A stretch of 64,000 bases of DNA, taken from NCBI RefSeq assembly GCF_000182925.2, contig NC_026506.1, positions 3,286,001 to 3,350,000 of the forward strand, written 5' to 3'. The position numbers were made by a program, and so were the translations under genes. Each line of letters opens with the position of its first letter. The stretch's first letter is position 1. The notes beneath the pieces were generated by a model that had not been told where the DNA came from, searched no databases, and was given only the letters and a program-made list of their open reading frames with translations. The stretch comes from Neurospora crassa OR74A (lineage: Eukaryota; Ascomycota; Sordariomycetes; Sordariales; Sordariaceae). Below, one piece after another: positions 1-13,500 of the stretch.

Positions 1-999
1 TGGGACGGATTTGAATATTGGAAAGGTGCGTTAGACAGCAAAAGCAGGAGGAGGGAGGTTATGGTCAGGACTAGGTTTATTAACGGTGCTACTACGATGA
101 ATGAAAACAGACAACATGGGACGCAGCACAACGAACAGGCTCCAAGGGGATATTTGTCTGGGAAAGCACCGATCTCATCAACTGGGTCAATGAGAGACTA
201 GTGATCGTAGAAGACAATACGGCCGGCATGGTATGGGCACCTGAAGCGATTTGGGATCCGGCAAAGGGTCAATATCTTGTCCATTGGGCTTCCAAATTTG
301 TATGTGTCCCCCCCTTCCTTCCTTCCTTCCTTCCTCCCTTTATATTCCACTTCTTTCCCCCCTCTTCCCCTCTTTTCTATCCTTTTTTTCCTCCCTCTTC
401 CCCCCTCTCTCCTATTATTCCCTTCCCACATCCTCATCTCGATCCCGATCCCTATTCTAACCAAAAGCCAGTACCCCCCCTCCGACCCCTCCCACACCGG
501 CACCCCCTCCTCCACCAAGATCCGCTACGCCTACACCTCCGACTTCCGCACCTTTTCCACTCCCCAGACGTACATCGACCGATCCCCAACCAACATCATC
601 GACCTGACCATTCTTCCTCTCAACAACTCCTCTTCCTCCTCCTCCTCCTCCTACCTCCGCTTCATGAAAGACGAATCCCTCAAGACCGTCTTCGTCGAAA
701 CATCCACCACCGGTCTTTTTGGGACTTGGACCCGCGTCGGTGGTGCCTCAGCCATCATCCAATCGGGGGTAGAAGGTCCCGCGGCGTACTGGGATAATAC
801 CACTCCCGGCAAGGTTCATTTGCTATTAGACTTTTATGGGAGTGATGGGTATCGACCGTATGAGAGTACGACTCCGGAAAGGAATACGGGTGGGTGGACG
901 GCGAGTTCGAGGACGGGGTGGCCGACGGGGTTGAGGCATGGGAGTGTGTTGCCGGTGGACAGGACGGTTTGGGAGAGGTTGAATGCTAGGTGGGGGTAA
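1..999 (+). CDS. Glycoside hydrolase family 43 protein, 3' part (exons <1..25, 111..299, 472..999)
   Basis: This is the C-terminal part of a GH43 arabinanase/arabinofuranosidase/xylosidase-type enzyme whose 5' end lies outside the window. Three exons join cleanly. The first ends at a GTGCGT donor. The second carries GSKGIFVWESTDLINW and GMVWAPEAIWDPAKGQY, typical of the fungal GH43 five-bladed propeller. A pyrimidine-rich intron (donor GTATGT at 300, branch CTAAC, acceptor CAG at 471) leads into YPPSDPSHTG and RYAYTSDFRTF. The later VEGPAAYW segment has the Glu-Gly-Pro arrangement expected around the GH43 general acid. A Ser run (residues of about 630-650 nt) is a lineage-specific insertion in a loop. 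The reading frame stops at 997-999. Substrate specificity cannot be read from this fragment. It converges with the velvet gene at 2284-3722. Family call is firm; the first exon boundary is the least certain. Confidence 0.85.
314..336. repeat. (TTCC)n microsatellite inside the GH43 intron
   Basis: About six TTCC units lie in the pyrimidine-rich second intron of the GH43 gene, just after the GTATGT donor. It is likely neutral and length-variable. Confidence 0.8.
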
Positions 1000-2283
1000 T
1001 GATAACGAAAGAAAAAAGGAAAGAAGAAAAGGGAGGGGGGTGGATTGGGGAATGAAGCTGGCACTGGAACGGAATAAGAATTGAACGTGCAGGGGAAAAG
1101 AGGGATGGATGTTCGGAGTCGTTGGTTGAGAGGGGACGAAAACATCATGCCAAGCATCGCAACCTGTGACGACCTGAATGGTCGCGTGCCTTCCACAACA
1201 ACAAGGCAAAAAAAACACAGAGAAAAAAAAACTTCCCCCAGTCGGTCTCGAACGGGTCGCGTCTCGGGCAGAGGACAGATGCACCGAGCTGGCGCGACAG
1301 GTGTAATGGGTGGGCTGTCACTCCACGCCACTACGCCATGCACCACTAATTCCACGACCCGTTGCTATTCTGTTCGTCCGATCGCATCATCAAGTCTTGC
1401 TCAAACGGCCGTTGCATTGGATATATTTACAATTGTCGTCAAATATGTGTTTTCTCCCACTGTCCGCAAGATGCGCGTCTTCCATTCATCCTGTTTCCGC
1501 TACCATTTCGTGCTATGTATGTCCGACCGTACATTACTACTTTCCAGAACAGAACAAGATCAACTAAACAAAAATCAGATATCCTCCCACCAAGCTCTTC
1601 CAAGTAACTTTTTCCAAGATCAGTTTATTTGCACATTCGCGTTCTTTTTTGCTTTTCAGACACGAGTTCCACCTGATAACCATGACAGAGGAAAACAAAA
1701 CTAGAGAGAGTGAGTTCAAAGGAAATGGGGTATCGTTCCCACCGCCAGTTATCAGAGATCATCACTGAAAACAACCAGACCGTTCCAGATGAACAACAGA
1801 GGGTACCGCCGCCAGCCGCCATAGGGTGACAACCACCATTGACGCCGTTTTTTTCTATTTTCCAGAACCAACAAACGAGCAAAGACGTAACGTAACGAAA
1901 AGGAGGCAACATGAAAAAGGACGAAAGGGGAAAGGGTGAAATGAAAATGAAGCATAAAAAAGGGTAGAGAGCAAGGAAAAGCAATGTGAAGTGAAGGAGA
2001 AGAGCAAAATGGAAGAGCAAAGCAGAGCAATTACTAAATCTTTTTCTCGGCAACATCCTGTGCGCCAGCGGAATAGTGTCCTTGTCCTTGTTCGGGAAAA
2101 TAAAAGGGAACATGGGGCGAAACGACGTAGATCAAGAAGGGAGGATCATCTGCCTCACCAACGAGTTAGTTTCAACTTCAAAATCAAAAGGTAGTTCTTT
2201 GCGAGCTACTCACCAACCGAGTCGATTACAAGGCAATCACACCCACGCGTGATCATGATCCAAAAGCATTGCTCTGGAGTTGT
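1000..2283. other. Intergenic region between convergent GH43 and vos-1 genes
   Basis: It holds the two 3' untranslated regions. The open frames here lack domain content and the C-ending codon bias of neighbouring genes. Purine-rich stretches (1005-1050, 1890-2030) and A-tracts at 1207-1228 are visible. No RNA gene could be supported. Confidence 0.6.
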
Positions 2284-3722
2284 TCACATTGCCGACCCAA
2301 AGTAAGGCCCCGCAGCCGTCACCCCATAATAATCATGATGTCGTCCATGGCCATACCCGTGCGTGGCATCCATCGTTGCATACCCCTGCGTATGGGGTGG
2401 GAGCGTCACGCTGCCGCCGACCACGCGGTGATGATGATCGTAGGGGTCCCGTCCGTAAGGGTCTCTCCCATATGAATGATCCAGCAGATCATCCACTCCG
2501 GTACCATGCAACAACCTAGGCCTCTTGCCAGCCCTGTTGTAATCGTAGTAACGATCATCGGCGGTGGTGCCGGTGGTTAGACTGAGGGCTGTGCCGGGGT
2601 AGGAGTACTGATGCGCGGCGGCGACGCCGGTGAAAGAGTAGTTACCGCCGCCGCCGAGGGTGGTGGCTGTGGAGGCGCCAAAACCGCCTACGCCTGTGAC
2701 AGTGGGGGAGTTGAGCATGGTGGTGTTGGAGGGGGAGTCGAGGAGGCTTGAAGACGTTTGCGAGGCTAAAGAGCCGCGGTGGTGTTGGCTGCGGTCCAAG
2801 TGGCCAATGCCGGGGATGAGGTCGTGCGGGTGATGGCTGGCTAGGGTGGTGTTGATGCGGTTGATGGGGCTGGTGCTCGTTGAGGAGAGCTCATCGTGAC
2901 TTCCGCCGCTACCGTGGGATTGGGAGTGGTGGGAGATAGTGATGGGCGAGTATTGTTGTCCGCCTAGACCCATCGTCGAGCCGGTCCGCAGACGTCCTAC
3001 GACATCACCGCTGCCCGCCCCGACTCCTAGTGCGTTAGCACCCCTCTTGCGCGTGCTGACACTGCGGCTGTCCTTGCGTAGTCGGATGCGCACGCCCTGA
3101 TCACTGAAGGACCTTGTCAAGAAGGTGCTTTCGGCCATTCCGGGGAAGTACCGATGAGGAAACACAACGAACTTGTCGGAGGTGGTCCTGGCTAAGGCGA
3201 TGCACTCCCTGGTTAGAGGCTTGAGCTCAAAGAGGTTGAATTCGAGGCGATAGGTGCCTTCACGGCGTACTGAAACATCCTGGAAGATAAAAAACAGGCC
3301 TTGGGCATTGTTGGTGTCCTTGAGGACGTAGGGAGACGAGCAAAGGGAGCCGATCAGGTCGTTGTCCTTGGGTTCGGGCTGCTGGTGGTTGGCATCGTCG
3401 TGCTCGGTACTATCTGGAGCGACAAGCTTGCAAACGAGGATCAGATAAGGGTTGTGTATTTGATGGCGCATAGGGTGAATATCGAGCTGGACGATGGGAG
3501 GGGGGTCGATGGGCTTTCTGTCTGCTTTGATTTTGGTGTCTTGTTAGTCTGGTTCCGCCATGATGCATCTCGTCCTCTCCAATGTAGACGGCGAGGTGTG
3601 CTCTGTCTGGTCTCACCTTTTTCTTTGCCAATAGCTACGCGCGCATTCTTGGGCTGTTGACGGATCTTGAGTTCGTAGACGGGTGACATGCCGTCCATGG
3701 ACGGCGGCGATGCTGTTGCCAT
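2284..3722 (-). CDS. vos-1: Velvet-domain developmental regulator, VosA type (exons 3722..3617, 3521..2284)
   Basis: This is a 447-residue velvet-family transcription regulator. In aspergilli VosA acts in the nucleus, binds DNA through the velvet fold, partners VelB, and controls spore maturation and trehalose. Exon 1 gives PVYELKIRQQPKNARVAIGKEK. After a 95-bp intron (donor GTGAGA, branch CTAAC, acceptor CAG) it continues with DRKPIDPPPIVQL, the family's conserved N-terminal signature. The second half of the velvet domain follows: SPYVLKDTNNAQGLFFIFQDVSVRREG, then FPGMAESTFLTRSFSDQGVRIRLRK, which ends near residue 205. The remaining 240 residues are Ser/Thr/Gly/His/Tyr-rich and low complexity. 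I start at the ATG at 3722 because the longer open frame upstream has only GTG as a start. VosA rather than VelB is favoured by the uninterrupted velvet domain and by recalled synteny. The gene has a very long gene-free region on its 5' side. Confidence 0.92.
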
Positions 3723-4728
3723 CACAAGGAGGTATGAAAGGTCGCCGATGTACTTTTCGGTAGAGCTGATGAGGTGGGGCGAGGAGAAAACCTGGTCGAA
3801 AGAATCCACCTCCTGTCAACAGATCGCACCTTCCCAACAACAAATATTCTGATCTGACCAAGACGAAAGACGACTTCGGGTCACGGAAGCCGCGACTGAA
3901 CTTGGCTGGGTTTGAGGTTTCTTGTCGTCACTGAGAGAAGCTGCCGCATCCAAAGATCCCGCTTTTCAACTGAGTGGCGGGCGATATGGGTGAGGGGGGA
4001 CTGAAATCTATCTGTCACTTGAGTCCTGGCAGGTACCGGTTGAATATGAAGGAAGAGAAATAATAACTTGATGAGGACAGTAAGAGTAGATACTAAGCAA
4101 AAGGATCCTTCGGTGGCCATCTGTAGACAAGAAGATGGGGAGCTATGGTATTATGTAGGCAGCGTTGCAAAGTGAGCGGATACCCATATATGATTGACAA
4201 CGAGGATGTCGTCTGAATAACGGATGACTAGGTACCGGGGTGTTTCCAAAGCCTGTCAGAGCCAGTGCCTTACATCGGTCTAGTCCTTGAACGAAGAGGA
4301 GGGCCAGGAGGGTATGTGCAGTAGAGGGCCCTCTTCTCCAGTCCAGTCCACCTGGCCATTGACCACATCCGCTCACGCATCCCTACAGACATGACGGGGC
4401 GGCTGTGCCAAGCACAAGGCAGGCCGGGGTCGGCCGGGATACCATGGACCGGGGTCTGTCAACGTTTCTCTCCCCTCTGTTTCGTCAGTCAGTTCAATCC
4501 TCAATAATAAGATCCTGATACTATACATGTAGCGGCCTCGTATAATAATAGCGGCGTGGTACTGCAACTGGTGATTTGACAGGAATCGCTTAGGCCCCGT
4601 TTGTATCTGTCTTCCTGAATCTCCGGTTCCTTCCTTTCCTGGGGAAACAGGAGAGATTGAGAGGATCCGTTCACAGACTTAAACCACTCACCTTATAATC
4701 CATATGCAGAATTTGCCCTGTTTTAGGT

Positions 4729-4756
4729 CCCCCCCCCCCCCCCCCCCCCCCCCCCC
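4729..4756. repeat. Poly-C tract (about 28 C)
   Basis: A near-uninterrupted run of C on the plus strand, preceded by TTTTAGGT and followed by TTTTAGAATG. It is G-quadruplex-capable on the minus strand. Confidence 0.9.
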
Positions 4757-7527
4757 TTTTAGAATGAGAAGTCGTCATAGGGCATGGGCTGCTGACAAAA
4801 AAGACAAACCGGCAGAGGGAAGCATAGAGAAGGACCTGGTTCCAGTCCGTATCTTTCCAAGGCTTCAGAGGCTACCTACGTACGGGGTCGTCAAATGAAG
4901 AAGAGGTCCTGCCCCTGGACATGCTTTTTCACGTCTGGCAAAGAAACTACGGCAATGTAGCTACATATGGTGGGTGGTAGGAAGCCATGCATGGACGACA
5001 TGGGTCGTCAGTGGTGGGATGGATGGGAAAAGAAAGCTCCCCACTTTGGAGGGAACGGTATGCTTGAGGAGCAACACCTGTTCAGGAACGATGCTCGACG
5101 ATACTCTGTCTTCTTCTGCCAGTCGTTTCGCATGTACCGGTGTCCATTTTTGATTCGAACAAGTGAAGTGGTTCAGTCGCGAAAAGGGTGCGAGGCGTGT
5201 ACCTGGTACTTCGATGAGTGCCACGGCTAGGTCATTCTGGATAAATGTAAATGTAACTACCCCGTACCAGCAGCTGTTGGTCACCCACCTTAACAGGTTC
5301 ACTTAAGGAGTTTGTACGTAAACGGATACCTACCAAGTGAACGCTGAATATGCAAAGGTGAACAAAGACGATGACCCCTTCACCAAAAAAGGTTCCTTAG
5401 TCACGGAGTCTCAATTTCCTGGATGTTGGAGCGGCACCAAGTCGTCCGAGGAGCTGATTCATTTGTTCAACTTTCAAGCTGAGAGAAAGAGGCATCATCT
5501 GCTCTGTCAGTGTACATGATACAAAGCATTGCTGCCCTGGCCTATCTTGGACTTCGTTGGCGTCCGTGCGGTGCCATCGCCATGCCATCTTTGCATGCAT
5601 TAGAGGACATGTTCCCATCATGGCTCAACACGAGGTGAGGGTTTCCGACACTGCAAATTTCTTGTGCTCGGAAACGGTCTTTACCTGGACGGGAAATGAC
5701 GCCCGGGGCGTTTGACATTTCCGTCATGAAGCTTTGTACTTGGTTTCCGCACCGCTCCCGGAGTCCCGAGTCCCGACTTCCGCCGCACAAACGACCAGAT
5801 CCTTTGTATCTAAGGTAGAGGGAGAACGGTTTCTGGTGAGGCTCGTTCGAAATGCAAAATCTTGTGCAAGTTCATCGATGAGTGGTGGTACACCCGACAA
5901 GCGATATTCAGGTACACGCACATGGTGGCGTCGACGATGATGGCAGGTTACCACCACAGATAATGCAGGGGCGGCACTGAGAAATGCCATCCAAGGGTAG
6001 GTACCTCTACAGAGGGTAATTCTGCAAAGGACCTCACATCTACTATGGATGGCGGTTCATCCAGAGACGGGTTGCGCGTGCATTGCTGCAGTGTCATTGC
6101 CAGTCAATAGTTTTGATATTCGTTCTCACAGCTCAATCACTTCATGGGAACTGGCGAGTCCCGTGTCAGCGCATGTGAAGGGCAAGGTCGGTCGGCGAAA
6201 TGATTGGCGTTTTCGAAGATTCTGAAGCACCTTCCAGGAGGTCAAAGCGAGAGAGCTTCGCCGGCGACGTTGAGACCCGAATGCAAGTACAGGGGGGATT
6301 GTGGCGTAGCGGCCTCCACGAGCGCTATATAGTATAGGCCTCAGAGTATATCACGAACTGGCCGGCCAAGAAGGTCGATTTTGATTCGGTAGGGCCGAGC
6401 CGGCCTTGACCAGAAGCTTGTTTCAGCTGTTCGTTGCCAAGCATTTTCTTCAACATCGCTCCATCGGTAGGACGGTAGGTATGCAAGCCTACAGACTGAC
6501 AAACTGTTGGCTCATAAGGCCAATCGCCCAATCCGTCAAACCGGTTCGAATTACGGTCGTGCACTTCGCCCGCTCGCATTCCGATATCGTCAGGAGACGT
6601 CTGGATCCCGAGACATGGCGTTTGGCCTGTCTGAGAAGTAGAGGGCGGCAGTTGTACGTGGTGGTGTGATTCGAGTTGAGGCCATCCATCGCCTTTTAGT
6701 AGTAGACTCAGGTCGACCATGTTTTTGGTCTGTCGTCCTCATGGGTTAGGTGACGGAGGGAAGTGGTGACTCGTCAAGACAAAGATAAGCCTTTTCATCT
6801 CGTCCTTGTCAACCGCTGAGACTAGATGTAACGAAAACACTGGGATTTGTAACCAGGTTCGGTTCAACGATTTTGTTTTTGGGCAAAAGGGAAAATTGGG
6901 GGAATTAGCCGGCACTGAGGTCTGATCCAGTCCAGATTCAGGCCCCAGTCTCGATCTGGGTCCGAAGTGCCTGTTCAAAGAGAGACGGTCCAAGTCGAGC
7001 TGTCACTTCAACCTCAGAGTGCAAATCTTGGTTACGCATGTCGGCTGCTATCCGTAGGACGGTCGGTGACCGGGGTCAAGTGACAGGGCCGGTGAGACAG
7101 AAAGACAGGTGACAAGCCTGTCTGTAGTGAAGTCTCTGTGTCTGCATTCGGCGCTACGGGGGGATCGAGCCTCCTTGGCGTCCTAATATTTCGATTCGCC
7201 TGTGTCATGACGAGGTGGACATTTCACCAGTAAGCTTCTCTTTTTTGTCTTGCGGGTTGTCTGAGAAATATCAAAGAAGCCCCATCAGTTCGTCCGAGGA
7301 GCATAAGCGAGCGTGACGCTGGAGACATGTCGGGCAGATTGGACTGTCAAGACAGAAAAGAAAAGAGGCCCTTTCTTGGAAGGAGCTCGACCTCGACGAA
7401 ATTGCTGTATCGGCCAGGATGGCAGATATGCGCCTTCGCTAGTAGATCTACCGGCTTGATACTGTGTAAGCTGCGAGATGTCTTGGGTGTTTGGCATCCC
7501 GCGCTCTCCATCGTTTGACTGAGGCAC

Positions 7528-7560
7528 AGCACAGCACAGCACAGCACAGCACAGCACAGC
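7528..7560. repeat. (CAGCA)n pentanucleotide repeat, about 6 units
   Basis: Tandem CACAG units run between GAGG and CTCGAG. This accounts for the CAVLCCAVLCCA-like peptide repeats in the spurious open frames of the region. Confidence 0.9.
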
Positions 7561-10500
7561 TCGAGCAGATGGACGACGAGAGAGCAAAAATGTCGACTAG
7601 TGTAGATGGTCTTGGATATGGCCTTCTTCTCTTGCGAACGGTTCGTTGGCGCAGCCAGCCTTCTGTGAGAATCCTCCTTGCGGTCTGCAAACCGTACGTC
7701 GTTCGCAGACTCGCAAAGTTGCACAAATTTAATGCAGTGCGGTCAAGTGCTTCCAGTGATTCATTGGTTGGACAATGGAAGAAACTGAAAGTGAGAAAGT
7801 CTGGAGGTTAGGTCGTTCGGGTTGGTGAGGTGTGGGGGACAAGGTGCTCCATCGACAGGGACCAGGCAAGTTCGGACCTAGTGGAGTAGAGACTCTGGGA
7901 GGACCCCACTTCGGACGTCAAACGAACGAACGGTGCTGAGGGACTTGTCCGATTGGAATGATCGCGTGCACCCGATTGAAGCATAACCTTTGTATTGGCT
8001 TGGAGGCGGTGTGCCTATCACTTCAACTGAGAGCAGTGCAGTGATTATGAGTCGATGCTGACGACCTCTGCATCTCTGAATAAGGAAGGTTCAAAGTTGT
8101 TCTGCACCCAGACGGCAAGAGAAGAGCAAGGCATTCCTGCCACTGCACTGGATGGAATCAATGGAACTGACATAATCGAGGCTGAGTGACGATCTTGAGG
8201 AAGGCGCGCGGCAGTTACCTACCTAGAGGTACCTACCCAACGTCTCTACAGTCTACACTGCCCCCCCTCCTGTCCTCCATCTCCAATCACTCAGCCTGGA
8301 GCTGCCCGTCTCCGGCTTGTTCTCCCCTTTCGTCTTGCGCCTTCCCCCAACCGTTTTACTCGGCAGCAGGCACACACACAGTTGCCGGTCCCAAGATTGC
8401 AGGACCTTCCAATCGGCAGCCTCCCAGGCAGCCATCGATCTCTCTTCTTAGGTCCGAAAGAAGGGCAGAAGTCTCCAACCCAACGCCTGACCTTGTCCCC
8501 AGTCCCACGTCACTCACCCTTTCCAAATTCCGGACGACCAAAGGAAAAAAAAAGAAAAAAAGAAGAAAGAACTCTGGACATGCGAGCACCAACAACATGG
8601 ATGATCCAAAGTGTTTCAATCGCTCATCACCTATCTGCCGGCCGAACCGAACCCTTACCCTCTCCATGGGCCCTTGTGAGGATTAGACTAGAACTTGGTG
8701 ATTACTGCAGTGATCGGCAACTGCATCTCGGTGGAGGTTCGGAAGTATTCCCCAAGCCAGTCGCTTCCCATCCCGGCGAGTCGCTGACTGAGAGTCTGAC
8801 GATGTCAGTCACTGCGTCAACAACAACTGAAGCAGAGGAGGAACATGTCATTCCCACCTCAGGCTTACTGAGTGCGAGCTCCGTGGAGTACCTCCCTATG
8901 CTCCTTACCTCATTCGTGTTGAAATGGACTACCTTACTGTACTGACACTGGACCTAGCACCCCCGGAGCTACCCTTCCCTCGCGTCTTCCCGCGCGGTAC
9001 CGGAATTGGTGCTTCTCAGGTTGTACCAGTCCAGACAGCTACCTCCCGCCCTTCAGTCCAGACAACCTCGAGGTAGTCCCGGGCAAAGGAGGGCGCCCAC
9101 CCACTCTCCCACCTGGGACGTGACCTTTCTGCAGTCAAAGAGTCAGAACAAGTGTCAGCACCACGCGAACTCAATGGTATTGGCCTTCAGATGACCCAAC
9201 GTCATGGCGATCTTCTCCATATTCTCCCCCACGACTGCACATTGCATGCTGAAAAATCAGCAGACGGTGATGCTTCCTTCCCTGTCGCCATGCTTTCGCC
9301 GGCCAATGGTACTCTCGTGCGTCTTTTTGCTCCGACTTCCAATGCCCCATCGATTCCCTTTCCCAAAAGCGTGGGCAAACTGATTCGTGTGGCCGACGAC
9401 TCTGCTGGTCATCTGAAACCAGCTAGCGGCCGCGATGTAGACGGCATGTCGTTTCCATCGTGCTCATTCGACACGCCCTCTACGGTGTTTCTTGCACTGG
9501 TCCGCACGGCAACCAGCATCACTACTGCCAAGGTGCCAACGGTGCCATCGTCTGAAGCTCTATGGTCAGAGGGCAGCAAGGGCAGTTCTGAATGCAGGCA
9601 GACCTGGGCTTGCCCTTTTGCCCAATCCAGTTACCTTGAAGACTGCAGGAAAGCCAATCACGCTTGGGTTTCTTGGACCTCAGCCCTATATTTGAGCATA
9701 TTAACACCATCAGGAAATATTCCATTCGCTGTTTGCCCCTTGTATCTCCCCATCACCATCCCCACCACTTTCACATCGGACCGCTCGCGCCCCTCTATCC
9801 GCCTGCTTTTTATCACTAGGTACTCTACTTTACTATTAGTTGTGCGGGTATTCGTCTCCGATTAGCTCGACTCGGCTCAATTGGCGAGTCTGTCGAGTGA
9901 CAAAAAGGCACTGCTAGGAGACTCGATCTGCAGAAAAAGACGTGGACCTCCCCATCATCGCTCTTCTCTGACAGTCTGACGATAGATGACAAAGAGCCAT
10001 CTCCACGCCAATCTTGTATGGATCCTCCACTCTGATATCGGTCATGTCTCTTAAGTTTGTTTCCAGTTCAGTTATGGATCAGCTTGGATGTTGTCCAGAC
10101 CTCCCCCCATCAGGAAAGCTCTATTTGAGCAATGTATAACGATACAACGGGAGTAAGGGCCCACGTCGGGATCAGAACCTTGGTTCTCAACGGTGCATTT
10201 TGTGGGGTTTGAAGACCCATGACTTTATCCTTAGAGGATCTAGACTCTAGTGGATTCTGTCCCTCTCCAGTTCGACTCACAGGCTGTGGGGATGACGAGG
10301 AGGTGCATCCGGCCGATTACAATTCTCATCACGATCCGCTCCCCTTTGCTCCGTCACGACTACTCCCTTAGGACATTTTTCTTGTAAAAGAGGGGTAGTA
10401 AAAATAAAAACAAAGTGGTCGAGATGGCGCAACGTTTGCTGCACCTTGCTAGCCCAAGGGGCAGTCTTCGCATTACCCGCTTCTTCTGAAACCTCCTGCA

Positions 10501-13500
10501 AAACCACGGGACGAGAGTTGAGCAAAAGCAGCACAGATACCAAACGGGCCGTTCGCTGAAAGGGTCTGTAATTGGTGTCCCGCTCTTTCCGGCCGGCAAT
10601 GAATCAGTTCCCGTTTCTCGCTGGCCAAAAATACCTGGAACTATTATCAACACCAGTCGAGGGCGTCTTTGGGTCCTGCATACAATCAATGTCATGATCA
10701 TAGAGCGCTTGTTCTGGAGATGAAGAGACCCTATGTTTCCTTGCCGACGTGTCCTTTGCTGTTCCCTTGTTCCATTGGCGAGGAAGAACGTCGTGGCCAG
10801 CTATGACACGGAAACGTTCGACGGTGAAAAGTCCATGACATACTCGCGAGGAATCGCCGATATCGGGGCCTTTTCTTTCCTGACCTTCGAAGAAACAAGG
10901 CCCCTCACCTCAAGTCTTAAATCCCCAAATTCTCCTGGATCGGGCATTCGCCAGATCTAGACCCATCTTCCTAAACTTTGCTTATCATGTCTCAGTGAGA
11001 ATGGGGTTACCAAACACATGATGAATAGAAGTTGGTGACTATTGATCAGCAAAGTATCGCTAGAGAATTCTGCGTTGGCGTCCGGTAGCGATAGCTATTA
11101 GCCTCCATATTGTCTCACCTATATGTCCAACCTTACGAAAGAGGAACGAAGGGAAAGGAAAGGTCGGCAACAAGTTCCAGAAACACGCCATGTCTACTAC
11201 ACCTGGATTTGTCTTCCTGCTGCATTTCCCGCAGCTCCAACGCTTTTTATGGGGTTAGCCAAACCAATACTGACACTCACGTTACCAGCAAAGGTTTTTC
11301 GGTGGGTTCAATACTGAACATGAGTTTGATCCTTATCTGAATGGCATAAGAACATGGTTTGACTTTTAGCCAGGCGCGATGAGCAAGCTGGGCCACTAGG
11401 AGGATAGAGTTCGAGCTTTACCCTCCTGCCTAAGCTCCATGATTGTACACCAATGCGCTACATGCCATGCAGAGATTTTGAACGTCCGGTTGCTTTCCCA
11501 ATATTTGAGTCTTCTCCACGGAGTAAACCGTGGTCAGGTTTCGGGATTAATATGACTATTGCAGGCACGAGGCGAAGTTTATGGTTACTTGTGTATAACG
11601 CACGTTTCTCAGACCCGAACCAAACTTGGGCTTTGCGTGGTGCATTGGAGAAGCTAGCATTAATCAAAACAGGATCGCCAGTGCATTCTCTTGATCTCAG
11701 CGAGCAACTCGGTACAGGCATGGCCTGTAACTATTCTGAAAGTGTGAGATAAAAGCTGGTCGCCAAAATTTATGCTACTCTAAACCTCATCAGTCACGAT
11801 ATTGGGGTGGAAATTTATTGACATCCATCTATTATGACCTTCCTCTTCTGGACTTTTAACTATCCCGTCGAGCGGGTCCGGGCTGGATATTGGGATCACG
11901 TCATCCAATCCAGAGCTATGTTTGAGGCTGAAAATGGTCTTATCAAGCTCTCTTCTACGTAGAAGAATCCCAGAGCTATGGTGATGAGCTATGTGTCGCA
12001 TAATACGGCGCAATCATAGTCCATCTTGGCATCTTTATGGTGCAAATACTACATAGACCAGAGCAACATTCAGCTTCAAGTCAACCAACCCACTGAGGTA
12101 ACCAACAGATGGGATTCAAGAAACGAGTTGGCCCCGGGGATGGGATTCCAAGTATACACTGGGCGACACCACAAATTATACTAACGCATATTGTCACACC
12201 GACTCTAAATCAACTTCTCGTGCTACAAAGTGTGCATAGGCTACGCATTGCGGTCTCCTGTGTTGGACAGAGGTCTGGACGTATATGTCAACCTCTAAGA
12301 CGCAACGGATGCAGCAATATGTGGTGGTGGGTTGGTATATAAGTAAAGCTGATATGGCCGTGCTGTGCCAATTGTCAGCTGTGGCGTCCTTGGCCGGCCC
12401 GTAGTTCCTGGAGACACTCTATTGGTTCCTCCGAGCTTGTGGAAATTGAAGATATCTGCACCGATAATGCTCTTCCAAGGAGGAGTCACTTTGAATCCCC
12501 AAAGGCTGTGTAGATAACTGAGGAATGAACAATGGGCTTTCAAGTGGTTGCTGCCCACTGTTGGAGATCGGTAATCGGCATTCGGCGATGGCTCTTTCCA
12601 GGAACACCAGGTCTGTGCGTACCCCGTGCCTTCCAAGGGAAAGACGAACAACAGAGGACGGCTCCCACCAAATCAGAGATTTTCCAGACGAAGAACAAGA
12701 AATTCAAGTCACCAATTCTTTCTCTTTTTCCATGATAATTTATGTGGGCGGCATGGCCAAGCTCGATCCCAATGGGTGTCATCATTTGTCAACTCGCACA
12801 TCAACCTACCACCTCTCGTTAACCATGATCAAGACAACCAGAACCGGTAGTCACGACGAGGATTCATGGAATCGCCAAGAAAGGGTCCTGTCCACTTGGC
12901 CCGGGTGCTATTTTGCAGCCATGATAGGAGTTGAGGCAAGGAGGGATGTGGCTGCAGGCACTTTAAACAAATGAGTACCGGTGTGCAACGTCCTTGACTT
13001 TTCATCGAATCGGATAAAACATTCGGACAAGAGCAAGTGCTGACTGTTGCTTATGGCATGTACAGAGGGGGGAAGGGTTTCCCAGTGCGAATGCACAGCA
13101 CCTGACTAGGTATCTACGCAGCTTCACAGGAGGTTGCAGTAGGATTGGAAGAAGTGGCAGACTGGCAAGTCCAACGATTCCACCATACTATCGATGGCCT
13201 ACCGCTACCGTTGGTCGAAAAGCGCAAGCTTGCATAGCCGAGATCGTCTACAAGGCAACCCTAGAGGTGTCAACCGGGCTGGCAATTGTACGAGCGTACA
13301 GCAGATTCCCAGGCATGTCATGACCCTTTCTGGACTGCCGCAATCAAGATAAGTCCGAAACGGGACTCTCAAAGCAAGTGTCCCAGCTGCTTGAAGCTGC
13401 ACATTCACATCCCAGTGGCAAACCTGCCTTTCTTTACAGTGTGCAGTGTGCAGTTACCCGCCATGTCACAACGGCACGCAGACATTCAGCGGCGCGTCCT

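Noticed and set aside
1220-1310. Possible minus-strand RNA polymerase III gene: GTTCGAGACC box followed by T8
   Set aside because: The B-box-like word and T run are present, but the T stem and acceptor do not pair, so no tRNA fold can be drawn.
9152-9865. Longest open frame (237 codons) in the gene-free interval
   Set aside because: No domain, no C-ending codon preference, ordinary amino-acid salad; expected by chance in 13 kb at this base composition.
11453-11752. 99-codon frame as a small gene
   Set aside because: Codon use lacks the C-ending bias and no domain or splice context supports it.
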